From positions 1-5,566 of the forward strand of contig JAJQGQ010000113.1 of assembly GCA_021200395.1 (NCBI GenBank): 5,566 bases of DNA, in the 5' to 3' direction. The first letter of the stretch is position 1, and each line of letters opens with the position of its first letter. The notes below the pieces were generated by a model. It searched no databases and was not told the DNA's origin. It saw only the letters and a program-made list of their open reading frames with translations. The stretch comes from Erysipelotrichaceae bacterium. Its GTDB lineage: Bacteria > Bacillota_I > Bacilli_A > Erysipelotrichales > Coprobacillaceae. Shown piece by piece: positions 1-5,131 of this stretch. The position numbers were made by a program, and so were the translations under genes.

Positions 1-605
1 TTCTTAACATCCTTTGAGATATGCTCGAACTGATTCTCGTCCCTTTTCTTTGTTCGAGCCATTGTGGGGTTTTGGCTTTGTGTCTTTTCCTCCTTCCTGA
101 TTGAATTCAATAACTCTTCAACAATCTTGTCATGCTCCTCTTCACTAAGAATAGGAGTATTTTTAAATTGCTCATTCATATTCTTCTTACTGTTGATGGA
201 ATCTCTGATTGCTTGTGTATCAACAGTCGCAAGTTCAAACTTATCAACTATTCTGCTAATCTTTGATGCATCTTCAGCACGAACCATAATATCACATATG
301 CCATCTGTTTTGTCTTTTTCTTTTAATACGCAATATAAAACACCATAATGCTTGGCTTCCTTGCAGAACGTTTGAAGGTCCTCATGCCTGATTGCGAAGA
401 CTTTTAATTCTTTTCCTGATTTAAGCATAGCATTGAGTCTTGTCTTGCCTTTAACTTTTTTCTTATCAGTGAGTATTGCATATAATGTGACTGCAAGAGA
501 TTTAGACGCAGCACCACCTGCTTTAAGTGCTACAGTTGCTGCCATTTCAATTCCCTGCATGGACATACGCATCATCTGATCAGCTGTTTCGCCATTTGTA
601 CTCAT
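1..605 (-). CDS. PcfB family (DUF3801) conjugation protein, 3' end cut by window edge
   Basis: Reading from the ATG at 605 the frame stays open for 201 codons to the window edge without a stop, so the C-terminus is missing. The N-terminus (MSTNGETADQMMRMSMQG), followed by a basic segment KGKTRLNAMLKSGKELKVF around residues 54-72 and by YGVLYCVLKEKDKTDG and DIMVRAEDASKISRI, matches my recollection of the PcfB/DUF3801 family of Firmicute conjugative elements. The tail after about residue 135 is charged and probably flexible. PcfB is named after the pCF10 transfer operon; it usually sits next to the relaxase and just before the VirD4-like coupling protein, and its biochemical role is unsettled. 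The start overlaps the end of the relaxase gene by 26 nt in another frame, with AAAGGA (617-622) as ribosome binding site 11 nt upstream, so the two are probably translationally coupled. No membrane segment is evident. Confidence 0.88.
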   Translation of the reverse strand, partial: MSTNGETADQMMRMSMQGIEMAATVALKAGGAASKSLAVTLYAILTDKKKVKGKTRLNAMLKSGKELKVFAIRHEDLQTFCKEAKHYGVLYCVLKEKDKTDGICDIMVRAEDASKISRIVDKFELATVDTQAIRDSINSKKNMNEQFKNTPILSEEEHDKIVEELLNSIRKEEKTQSQNPTMARTKKRDENQFEHISKDVK

Positions 606-1932
606 ACTTTCTATCATCCTTTCTTTCCATTTCTTTAGCCTGATCTAATTTGATTTTCATTTTTGGTGAACGTTCTTTGATGTCATCATACAGTTTCACT
701 TCCTTTCGAAGTTTCTTAAGTTCATCAGTTAACGAAGCTACATCAGCTTGTAACATTTCCTTTGTTTCAAGATTTTTGCATCTTCTGATTTTGTTATAAC
801 AGCAGCGTCTCTTCTTGGTAAGACTGTCTATTCTTTCATTAAGTTCATTTTGCTTGGCTTCAAGTTCTTCAAGTGTGTTGATGTTATTCTTTGACAACAG
901 TATTGCTTCATTGGATATCTTATCCATATATCTTAGCTCCTCCTTAAAAATAAAGGACACCTTTTTGTTATTAGGTACCCTTTGGGGAATAATCCCCATT
1001 CGATACATATAATGAAAATACAGGGCCTTAAGTCCTGTAAGTTTTTTTGCCTTTTTAATATTGCCATGGTAGTGATATTTAACAGGTTTTTGTTTTGGGA
1101 CTGATTTTCTTGAAGGCTTCTTTGTGAAAATTCGATATTTGATATTTTCTTCACTGTATTTTTCATCCTTGGTAAGGTTATGAAGTCGATAGAAGTTTTC
1201 ACCACCTGGTGGCTTGACTGCGATATGCTTGACATTGGTCTTGACTTCATAGCCCATGTCTTCCAAGTTTTTGATAAACATAGTGAATGACATACTATTG
1301 GCTATAGCTCTTTCAACATCATCAATGATAAGTGAACGTCTAGTAGGAATACGCTGCTTCTCGTCATACCATTCCTTATAGTGCTTCCCTTTCTTAGGAT
1401 TCTTAACAACACTCAATGAATATTCCTTGCATAGCTCATCCGATAATCTTCTAAACCTATCATAATCACTATGACTATCTAAAAATCTTTTGTGAGTACT
1501 CCATGAAACAGAATTAACTACAAAGTGGTTATGAAAATGCTTTTTATCAAGATGTGTTGTAACAACTACTTCAAAATCATTTCCCCACATTCTCTTAGCC
1601 AGTTCAATACCAATTTTATGTGCTGTCTCTGGCGTAACCTCTCCAGGTCTAAATGATTGATAACAGTGAAATGCTAGAACTCCATCTTCCTTGTGAGCTG
1701 CTTTCTTAGTCGAAATCATTTGATCTAAAGCAGTGGATGGTTCACAGTTAATACCACTCACATAAAACTGTTTCTCAGTTTTTAAATCATTCACTGTATA
1801 TTCAATAACATTTTTTAAACCTTTAAATTCGTAAGTACCCATATCCTCATTTTCGGTCTTATCAGGATTAGATGCGTAATCAAGAACTCTCTTTAGATTA
1901 TCCTTGACTGCCCATATCTTTGTTGTTGCCAT
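580..1932 (-). CDS. MOBP-type relaxase / mobilisation nuclease
   Basis: This 450-residue protein should nick one strand at oriT, stay bound to the 5' end through a tyrosine, and pilot the strand into the recipient. Seen in the sequence: an N-terminal motif I with the likely catalytic Tyr19 in VLDYASNPDKT; a conserved-looking block FHCYQSFRPGEVTPETAH (88-105); and the metal-binding motif III, HLDKKHFHNHFVVNSV, with His127, Asp129, His132, His134 and His136. This is the Relaxase (PF03432) layout, with the tyrosine near residue 20 as in RP4 TraI. Residues about 353-420 are rich in Glu, Lys and Leu and probably form a coiled coil; the C-terminus is very basic, consistent with DNA or partner binding. 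The ATG at 1932 is chosen because GGAGG lies 9 nt upstream. The gene overlaps mobC by 35 nt and the PcfB gene by 26 nt. All catalytic residues are present, so it looks functional. Confidence 0.96.
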   Translation of the reverse strand: MATTKIWAVKDNLKRVLDYASNPDKTENEDMGTYEFKGLKNVIEYTVNDLKTEKQFYVSGINCEPSTALDQMISTKKAAHKEDGVLAFHCYQSFRPGEVTPETAHKIGIELAKRMWGNDFEVVVTTHLDKKHFHNHFVVNSVSWSTHKRFLDSHSDYDRFRRLSDELCKEYSLSVVKNPKKGKHYKEWYDEKQRIPTRRSLIIDDVERAIANSMSFTMFIKNLEDMGYEVKTNVKHIAVKPPGGENFYRLHNLTKDEKYSEENIKYRIFTKKPSRKSVPKQKPVKYHYHGNIKKAKKLTGLKALYFHYMYRMGIIPQRVPNNKKVSFIFKEELRYMDKISNEAILLSKNNINTLEELEAKQNELNERIDSLTKKRRCCYNKIRRCKNLETKEMLQADVASLTDELKKLRKEVKLYDDIKERSPKMKIKLDQAKEMERKDDRKYEYKWRNS

Positions 1933-2275
1933 TTTTTATTTCCTCCATTTTTGTTGGCTGATTAATAAGTGTGATTATTTTAAGAATTTGATTTTGAAGT
2001 CTTTCATAATCATTCTTGTATTTCATAATATCAATTGAACCAGTCTTATAGGCAATCACTGTAAGCTGATTAATATTGTTTCCTATAAGTCTTAATTGCT
2101 TAATAGTTTCTTTCATATCTGGTGAAGGAAGAGATGGAGGTATCTCCATCTTCATCAGTGACCTCACATACTCTTCTCTTGATAAACCAGTCAAAGCAAC
2201 ACGCTCGTTGATATCCTTAAACTCATCTTCACTAAGTCTTACAAGTATTGCCTTATTTCTATTTTTACTCTTCAT
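1898..2275 (-). CDS. mobC: MobC-like relaxosome accessory protein with ribbon-helix-helix N-terminus
   Basis: The 125-residue product fits the plasmid mobilisation relaxosome protein MobC family (PF05713), which binds oriT and helps the relaxase open and nick DNA. Residues about 9-45 (ILVRLSEDEF...TGLSREEYVRSLM) have the strand-helix-helix look of a ribbon-helix-helix DNA-binding domain. The hallmark LRLIGNNINQL motif follows at about 62-72, and a helical segment with an amphipathic pattern reaches residue 105. The ATG at 2275 has AGGTG (2284-2288) 8 nt upstream. Its first codons overlap the stop of the small membrane peptide gene, and its 3' end overlaps the relaxase start by 35 nt, so all three are probably coupled. 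It may also repress its own operon, as RHH relaxosome proteins often do; no operator is demonstrated here. Confidence 0.9.
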   Translation of the reverse strand: MKSKNRNKAILVRLSEDEFKDINERVALTGLSREEYVRSLMKMEIPPSLPSPDMKETIKQLRLIGNNINQLTVIAYKTGSIDIMKYKNDYERLQNQILKIITLINQPTKMEEIKNGNNKDMGSQG

Positions 2276-2360
2276 CTCTATTCACCTGCATAAGACACAT
2301 TAATACAATGCCAACAAAAACACCTAATACAAATACTATTAATTTCATCATTATTTCCAT
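2265..2360 (-). CDS. DUF3789-like single-pass membrane peptide, 31 residues
   Basis: A short gene immediately before mobC. The peptide starts MEIMMKLIVFVLGVF, continues with VGIVLMCLMQ and ends VNRDEE. Residues 6-24 form one hydrophobic helix, with the Gly-rich centre and the MCL(M/L)Q-x-NR end that I associate with DUF3789 peptides found next to mobilisation genes. Two in-frame ATGs are available, at 2366 and 2360. AGGAG (2369-2373) lies 8 nt before the second but only 2 nt before the first, so 2360 is preferred. The stop codon (2265-2267) lies inside the first codons of mobC, a coupling arrangement that argues for real translation. Function is unknown; it may help place the relaxosome at the membrane, which is inference. 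The family name is from memory and could be wrong, but the membrane peptide itself is well supported. Confidence 0.66.
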   Translation of the reverse strand: MEIMMKLIVFVLGVFVGIVLMCLMQVNRDEE

Positions 2361-2392
2361 ATACATCTCTCCTCTTAATTGATTGGGGTCTT

Positions 2393-2406
2393 AGGGGCTA
2401 TCCCCT
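2393..2406. repeat. GC-rich 5-bp hairpin AGGGG-CTAT-CCCCT
   Basis: A 5-bp stem with a 4-nt loop inside the candidate oriT. No T-run follows on the minus strand (CTAAGACCCC comes next), so it is unlikely to be a terminator. It could be a relaxosome protein site or a structure formed in single-stranded transfer DNA. Confidence 0.5.
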
Positions 2407-2414
2407 GAAAAACT

Positions 2415-2434
2415 GACTTTTGATATCAAAAGTC
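2415..2434. repeat. 20-bp perfect palindrome, probable relaxosome protein binding site
   Basis: GACTTTTGATATCAAAAGTC is identical on both strands over 20 bp with no spacer. It lies in the gap before the mobilisation genes, next to the CCTGC that resembles a nic core. A dimeric ribbon-helix-helix protein such as the neighbouring MobC product is a natural candidate ligand. It could also serve as an operator for the downstream genes. Confidence 0.75.
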
Positions 2435-2503
2435 CCTGCTTGCTACAACTTCGGACACGTATTTATCCTTTTATTTATGAATCTTATACCAGCCCAGAAT
2501 TCT

Positions 2504-2701
2504 CTATCTTTCATATTCATAGCTTCTATAGACTTCAACTGCGACAATATCAACATTAGTCACATTATCTTCATCAAGTATTATTTCTTCACTATGATAT
2601 TTTTCTTCAACTTCTTTAACAGCTTCGTCATTATTTTTAGCTTCAACTATAATTTGTTTCTGAAGCGTTTCAGTAATCTCAACTATAAATTTTTTCTTCA
2701 T
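2504..2701 (-). CDS. DpnD/PcfM family small protein
   Basis: A 65-residue, acidic protein. The opening MKKKFIVEITETLQKQIIVEA, followed by an Asn/Asp-Glu-Ala-rich helix (NNDEAVKEVEEKYHSEEI) and LDEDNVTNVDIVAVEV, matches the beta-helix-beta pattern I know for the DpnD/PcfM family, small proteins recurring on Gram-positive conjugative elements such as pCF10. No catalytic role is known. The frame extends upstream to a TTG at 2737, but the ATG at 2701 is preferred: it begins the family-like sequence and has AAGGA (2714-2718) about 12 nt upstream, a slightly long spacing. It is the first gene of the transfer operon, directly before the candidate oriT and after a plausible promoter (2738-2766). Confidence 0.85.
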   Translation of the reverse strand: MKKKFIVEITETLQKQIIVEAKNNDEAVKEVEEKYHSEEIILDEDNVTNVDIVAVEVYRSYEYER

Positions 2702-2733
2702 ATAATTATCATTTCCTTTCTTTTTTTTAATCG

Positions 2734-2793
2734 TCAAATTAAATTATCAATTATCAACATAATCAAATTATTTAAACTATGTTATTCAAATTA
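2734..2793. repeat. Three direct copies of TCAAATTA
   Basis: Copies begin at 2734, 2763 and 2786 (spacings 29 and 23 nt); the last two extend to TCAAATTATTT. They overlap or flank the candidate transfer-operon promoter, so they could be operator sites. Low sequence complexity makes chance a serious alternative. Confidence 0.35.
2738..2766 (-). promoter_or_regulatory. Candidate sigma-A promoter of the transfer operon
   Basis: On the minus strand TTGATT (2766-2761) is separated by 17 nt from TTTAAT (2743-2738), which would start transcription near 2731, 30 nt before the DpnD/PcfM start codon. It lies after the last terminator-like hairpin and before the first transfer gene, where a promoter is needed. 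Both boxes are imperfect and the DNA is so A+T-rich that chance matches are common. Confidence 0.35.
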
Positions 2794-2862
2794 TTTGAGT
2801 TAAATCTATAGAGTAGTCATTTTATTTGATTCAAAAAATTCAATTTATTTTATTCAACCAAC

Positions 2863-2891
2863 AAAAAATGCAGATTAAATTATTAACTGCG
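2863..2891 (-). terminator. Terminator-like hairpin
   Basis: On the minus strand GCAGTTAA and TTAATCTGC pair over 8 bp with one bulged base and a 4-nt loop, followed by ATTTTTTG. It would act as a second stop for transcripts leaving the HEPN-like gene, before the transfer-operon promoter. The stem is mostly A-T, so efficiency is uncertain. Confidence 0.45.
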
Positions 2892-2965
2892 TTTCCTATC
2901 AAATCAAAAAAGTACAAGTAAATTATTCACTTAAAACCTTTGTGTTTTTACTCCTATTAAACAAT

Positions 2966-2996
2966 AAAAGGTATCGTATAATTTACGATACCTTTT
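2966..2996. terminator. Strong hairpin terminator after the HEPN-like gene
   Basis: AAAAGGTATCGTA and TACGATACCTTTT form a 13-bp perfect stem around a 5-nt loop, 63 nt after the stop codon of the large cargo gene. The A and T ends provide a U-run on either strand, so it may work in both directions; on the minus strand it closes the cargo unit. Confidence 0.85.
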
Positions 2997-3059
2997 CCAT
3001 AATTTTTTTTAAATGAAACAATTATTAAATTAAATCACGTATACTTACAATTAATAAAT

Positions 3060-4775
3060 CTATTCTATCAAAAATTTATTTCCTTTTTCATCAATCCACC
3101 ATATTTCATCAGGCATAATCTTTTTCATAACCAAAATTTTTTGTTTAGTATTTATATTTTCAAAAGTTAACGATGCTGATGTTATTAATCCAACGTCATT
3201 ATACGAAGGATAAGAAGATTCCGAAGGAAGAAATATAACACGTTGGCCATTATCAAGATTTCCATTCTCATCAATAAAATAAAAATCAAATGTGCTTGTT
3301 ATACCTTGTGAAATCAAATAATACAATCTTTCAAATTGATCATTTTTTATAACCTTAAAACTATTCAAAGTTTCAGTTTCGTTCTCTCCAAGTTTGCAGC
3401 ATGAAAGAAGCACAATATATAAGAACAACGTATTCCATCTAATAAAATAAACCCGACTCAAATTATCTAGATTATCTAAATGGAAACTATTATTTCTACA
3501 TTCTATACGATAGCAATTTAAGCAATCAATAATAGTTTTAATGTATTGCTTATCAATACAAAACAACGATGGATTATCATCAAAAAAATGAATTAATGAC
3601 CCCATACTTGTATCGGCGAATAAAATATATTCACTGCTAAAACAAACTTTACGGACATTATTAATATTATGATATGTTGGTCTTTCACCATTATCATACC
3701 TTTTTCCGTTATATTTTATTTTAAATCCTTTATCAACGGAAAACATAGCAATATGATATAATAACTGTTCAATTGATTTAAGATATCCACTTACAATAGC
3801 AGTATAATCAAAGCAATTACTTTCTTTATATTCATTATATAAATATTCAGAAGTCAAAAAACTTTTAGAAAAATCACTTTCACCAATGAAATATCTATAA
3901 ATTTTATTATCCTTAAATGATTTTAGTATTCCAATTTTTATTAACAAATCCTTTGATGATTGCTCTATTGAGGAGAAATCATCTTTATTTTTTTCATCAA
4001 TAATTTGATAACCATAAGAAATATCATTATCATCAGGAAATCCCATTGATTTTATTTTTTTATCACTTTTGAAAAATTTTTCAATTTCTTCTATATGTTC
4101 TATAAAATTTTGCTCAGCTTGAAATCTAAAAGTTCCCATAATAGTAGGAGTTAATTTAAAAGAGGATTTTACGCCTATGAAATCTTGAAAATCAAGAATT
4201 GTACTTGTCAAAAATCCAACATATTTTTCATAATACTCATTGTAGTATTTAACATCAAAATTATCCTTGAAAAAATCTTTTAAACAAATAATATTTATAT
4301 TTTTATCAGTTTTGTAATTTTCATTTTCTAAAGCTTTGGGTAAATGACCTGGAATAGACCAGTTCAAAATAGTTATCTCATCAGCTAAATCTAATAATAT
4401 ATTATCAACATCATTAGGATCAATATCAGTATATCGATACATTACTGTTTTATTACCATACTCAGCAATAAACTCATAATGAGCAAGCTTCTCATATTCA
4501 GTATTATTAAAATGCTTTTGTATGTTATCTTGCATTTCTGGTAATTCAGATTTATATATTCTTACACCTTTATTTTCCAATGCAGCACACAAGACATCAT
4601 TAACTAAAATATTTCGAATATAGTCTTCAATCCTAATTTCAAAATATTTTTGCAATTCATATTCACGAGACGATATTTCTAAAAATGGAAATCCTGATTT
4701 ATCAGAATAATTTTCATTAAAATTAACATAGTCACTCATAATCTTGTTTTTAAATATTTCATTTTGATTGTCCAA
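3060..4775 (-). CDS. Large cargo protein with candidate C-terminal HEPN (RNxxxH) ribonuclease domain
   Basis: I do not recognise the family of this 571-residue protein. The C-terminal half contains RNNSFH (Arg427 to His432), an exact RNxxxH motif as in HEPN ribonucleases, on a predicted helix (about 408-436) followed by a hydrophobic helix (446-461). An earlier helix, YLKSIEQLLYHIAMF (331-345), resembles the HEPN helix that packs against the motif, and MGSLIHFF (391-398) lies between them. HEPN proteins with this motif are mostly metal-independent RNases of toxin-antitoxin, abortive-infection and CRISPR systems. The N-terminal ~320 residues (acidic, mixed alpha/beta) may sense or regulate; about 480-571 look beta-rich, ending IWWIDEKGNKFLIE. 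No signal peptide. The start is uncertain: the longest stop-free reading begins at TTG 4775, the first internal in-frame ATG is 4739 without a ribosome binding site, and a strong site points to ATG 4799, separated from this frame by TGA at 4782-4784. It may be intact or N-terminally disrupted. Its base composition is more A+T-rich than the transfer genes, consistent with acquired cargo. Confidence 0.72.
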   Translation of the reverse strand: MDNQNEIFKNKIMSDYVNFNENYSDKSGFPFLEISSREYELQKYFEIRIEDYIRNILVNDVLCAALENKGVRIYKSELPEMQDNIQKHFNNTEYEKLAHYEFIAEYGNKTVMYRYTDIDPNDVDNILLDLADEITILNWSIPGHLPKALENENYKTDKNINIICLKDFFKDNFDVKYYNEYYEKYVGFLTSTILDFQDFIGVKSSFKLTPTIMGTFRFQAEQNFIEHIEEIEKFFKSDKKIKSMGFPDDNDISYGYQIIDEKNKDDFSSIEQSSKDLLIKIGILKSFKDNKIYRYFIGESDFSKSFLTSEYLYNEYKESNCFDYTAIVSGYLKSIEQLLYHIAMFSVDKGFKIKYNGKRYDNGERPTYHNINNVRKVCFSSEYILFADTSMGSLIHFFDDNPSLFCIDKQYIKTIIDCLNCYRIECRNNSFHLDNLDNLSRVYFIRWNTLFLYIVLLSCCKLGENETETLNSFKVIKNDQFERLYYLISQGITSTFDFYFIDENGNLDNGQRVIFLPSESSYPSYNDVGLITSASLTFENINTKQKILVMKKIMPDEIWWIDEKGNKFLIE

Positions 4776-4781
4776 TATCTT

Positions 4782-4812
4782 TCAAAAATAAGAATTCATA
4801 TAACATCCTCCT
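4782..4812 (-). promoter_or_regulatory. Strong ribosome binding site feeding a 5-codon ORF in frame with the large cargo gene
   Basis: AGGAGG (4812-4807) lies 7 nt before ATG 4799, an ideal initiation site. The reading is Met-Asn-Ser-Tyr-Phe then TGA (4784-4782), and two codons later the TTG at 4775 begins the large ORF in the same frame. Either a nonsense mutation has cut the natural start off the gene, or a minimal upstream ORF controls reinitiation at TTG 4775, or the stop is read through. Sequence alone cannot choose. Confidence 0.75.
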
Positions 4813-4814
4813 CT

Positions 4815-4845
4815 AAAAAAAGCATATAATCATAAGATTATATGC
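4815..4845 (-). terminator. Terminator between the 68-codon ORF and the HEPN-like gene
   Basis: On the minus strand GCATATAATC and GATTATATGC form a 10-bp perfect stem with a TTAT loop, followed directly by seven T. It begins 9 nt after the 68-codon ORF ends, and its T-run stops 2 nt before the AGGAGG of the large gene. Transcripts from the upstream promoter must read through it to express the HEPN-like gene, so it probably sets a low expression ratio. The arm also contains TATAAT on the minus strand, without a good -35 box. Confidence 0.8.
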
Positions 4846-4853
4846 CTTGATAA

Positions 4854-5060
4854 TTAGTGGATACTATTCAAAGTATCTACTAATTTTAAACAAGTATTAA
4901 CACCATTAGTTAATACTTGTTTAGCTCCTTTAGGATCAGTTTTCCAACAAAGAAGAAACAATCCTGCAGAAGCACCAACGGCTAACAAACTTTCCCAATC
5001 AATTTCGAAATTACATTCAACATTGTTATCGGGATCACTAGAAGAATAATTAAATTTCAT
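4854..5060 (-). CDS. Small protein of unknown function with one hydrophobic segment
   Basis: A 68-residue ORF whose family I do not recognise. The N-terminal 20 residues are polar and acidic (SSSDPDNN...). A hydrophobic stretch SLLAVGASAGLFLLCW (24-39) could be a short transmembrane helix or the core of an amphipathic one, and the remainder (about 40-68) looks like a mildly basic helix ending VDTLNSIH. The ATG at 5060 has AGGTGG (5068-5073) 7 nt upstream, a good initiation signal. A strong promoter lies at 5142-5169 and a terminator follows 9 nt after the stop, so the gene forms its own unit and also leads into the HEPN-like gene by readthrough. Its 3' part contains a 15-bp perfect hairpin, unusual for coding DNA, so the transcript could act as an RNA. 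Possible roles include antitoxin, membrane effector or immunity peptide; all are speculation. Confidence 0.62.
   Translation of the reverse strand: MKFNYSSSDPDNNVECNFEIDWESLLAVGASAGLFLLCWKTDPKGAKQVLTNGVNTCLKLVDTLNSIH
4887..4923. repeat. 15-bp perfect inverted repeat with 7-nt loop inside the 68-codon ORF
   Basis: TAAACAAGTATTAAC (4887-4901) and GTTAATACTTGTTTA (4909-4923) are exact complements around ACCATTA, and a U-G pair can extend the stem. There is no T-run after it on the minus strand, so it is not a simple terminator. It is the most stable structure I see in the cargo region and covers codons about 46-58 of the small ORF. Confidence 0.85.
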
Positions 5061-5074
5061 AATTATACCACCTT

Positions 5075-5131
5075 TCAGAGCTGAAACTCATATTCAATCA
5101 TAAGCTCTAAAATAGTAGATTTATTAGCCAT
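5075..5131 (-). CDS. Possible leaderless 18-codon ORF ahead of the 68-codon gene
   Basis: The frame reads MANKSTILELMIEYEFQL and stops at TGA 5077-5075, one base before the AGGTGG of the next gene. The ATG at 5131 lies only about 4 nt after the transcription start predicted from the promoter at 5142-5169, and no ribosome binding site precedes it, so translation would have to be leaderless. It could couple initiation of the next gene or open the AGAGCT/AGCTCT pairing in the leader (5077-5082 with 5103-5108). Chance is a real alternative for an ORF this short. Confidence 0.25.
   Translation of the reverse strand: MANKSTILELMIEYEFQL

Larger units (their letters stand above)
2381..2475. other. 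Candidate origin of transfer (oriT)
   Basis: A non-coding gap between the DpnD/PcfM gene and the mob genes, the usual place for oriT in relaxosome operons. It is less A+T-rich than the intergenic DNA around it and holds, from left to right on the plus strand, a run GATTGGGGTCTTAGGGG, a hairpin AGGGG-CTAT-CCCCT, a 20-bp perfect palindrome, and then CCCTGCTTGCTACAACTTCG without any ORF-like features. The CCTGC directly beside the palindrome resembles the ATCCTG|C core of RP4-type nic sites, which MOBP relaxases cut, so a nick near 2438/2439 is possible. The location and symmetry are seen; the nic assignment is a guess. Alternatives are a MobC operator or a transcription attenuator in the operon leader. 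Confidence 0.55.
2702..3059. other. A+T-rich intergenic barrier between cargo and transfer operon
   Basis: No convincing gene in this 358-nt gap. It holds a strong hairpin terminator (2966-2996), a second terminator-like hairpin (2863-2891), a candidate promoter for the transfer operon (2738-2766), and three direct copies of TCAAATTA starting at 2734, 2763 and 2786. A weaker imperfect hairpin lies around 2913-2929. Apart from these the DNA is nearly all A and T and shows nothing I can interpret. Confidence 0.7.

Noticed and set aside
64..348. Plus-strand ORF of 94 codons
   Set aside because: Lies antisense inside the PcfB gene, which has clear family sequence; no ribosome binding site and an implausible Ser/Leu/Ile-rich product.
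815..1250. ORFs of 65 (plus) and 105 (minus) codons inside the relaxase
   Set aside because: Both are other-frame shadows of the relaxase C-terminal half, whose frame is intact with all motifs.
2076..2303. Plus-strand 75-codon ORF
   Set aside because: Antisense shadow of mobC and the membrane peptide gene.
2443..2514. Minus-strand 23-codon ORF overlapping the end of the DpnD/PcfM gene
   Set aside because: Starts with ATG in the overlap and ends in the candidate oriT, but lacks a ribosome binding site or recognisable sequence. Conservation in relatives would change this view.
2420..2803. Plus-strand 127-codon hydrophobic ORF
   Set aside because: Antisense to the DpnD/PcfM gene and across the candidate oriT; its hydrophobicity comes from A+T-rich codons (Ile, Phe, Asn), and no initiation signal precedes it.
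2915..2935. Third terminator-like hairpin in the intergenic barrier
   Set aside because: Only about six pairs including a G-U pair, and the T-run is separated from the stem; expected by chance in such A+T-rich DNA.
4761..4806. Minus-strand 15-codon ORF from the ATG directly after AGGAGG
   Set aside because: The ATG touches the Shine-Dalgarno sequence with no spacer, so initiation there is unlikely; it is also out of frame with the large gene.
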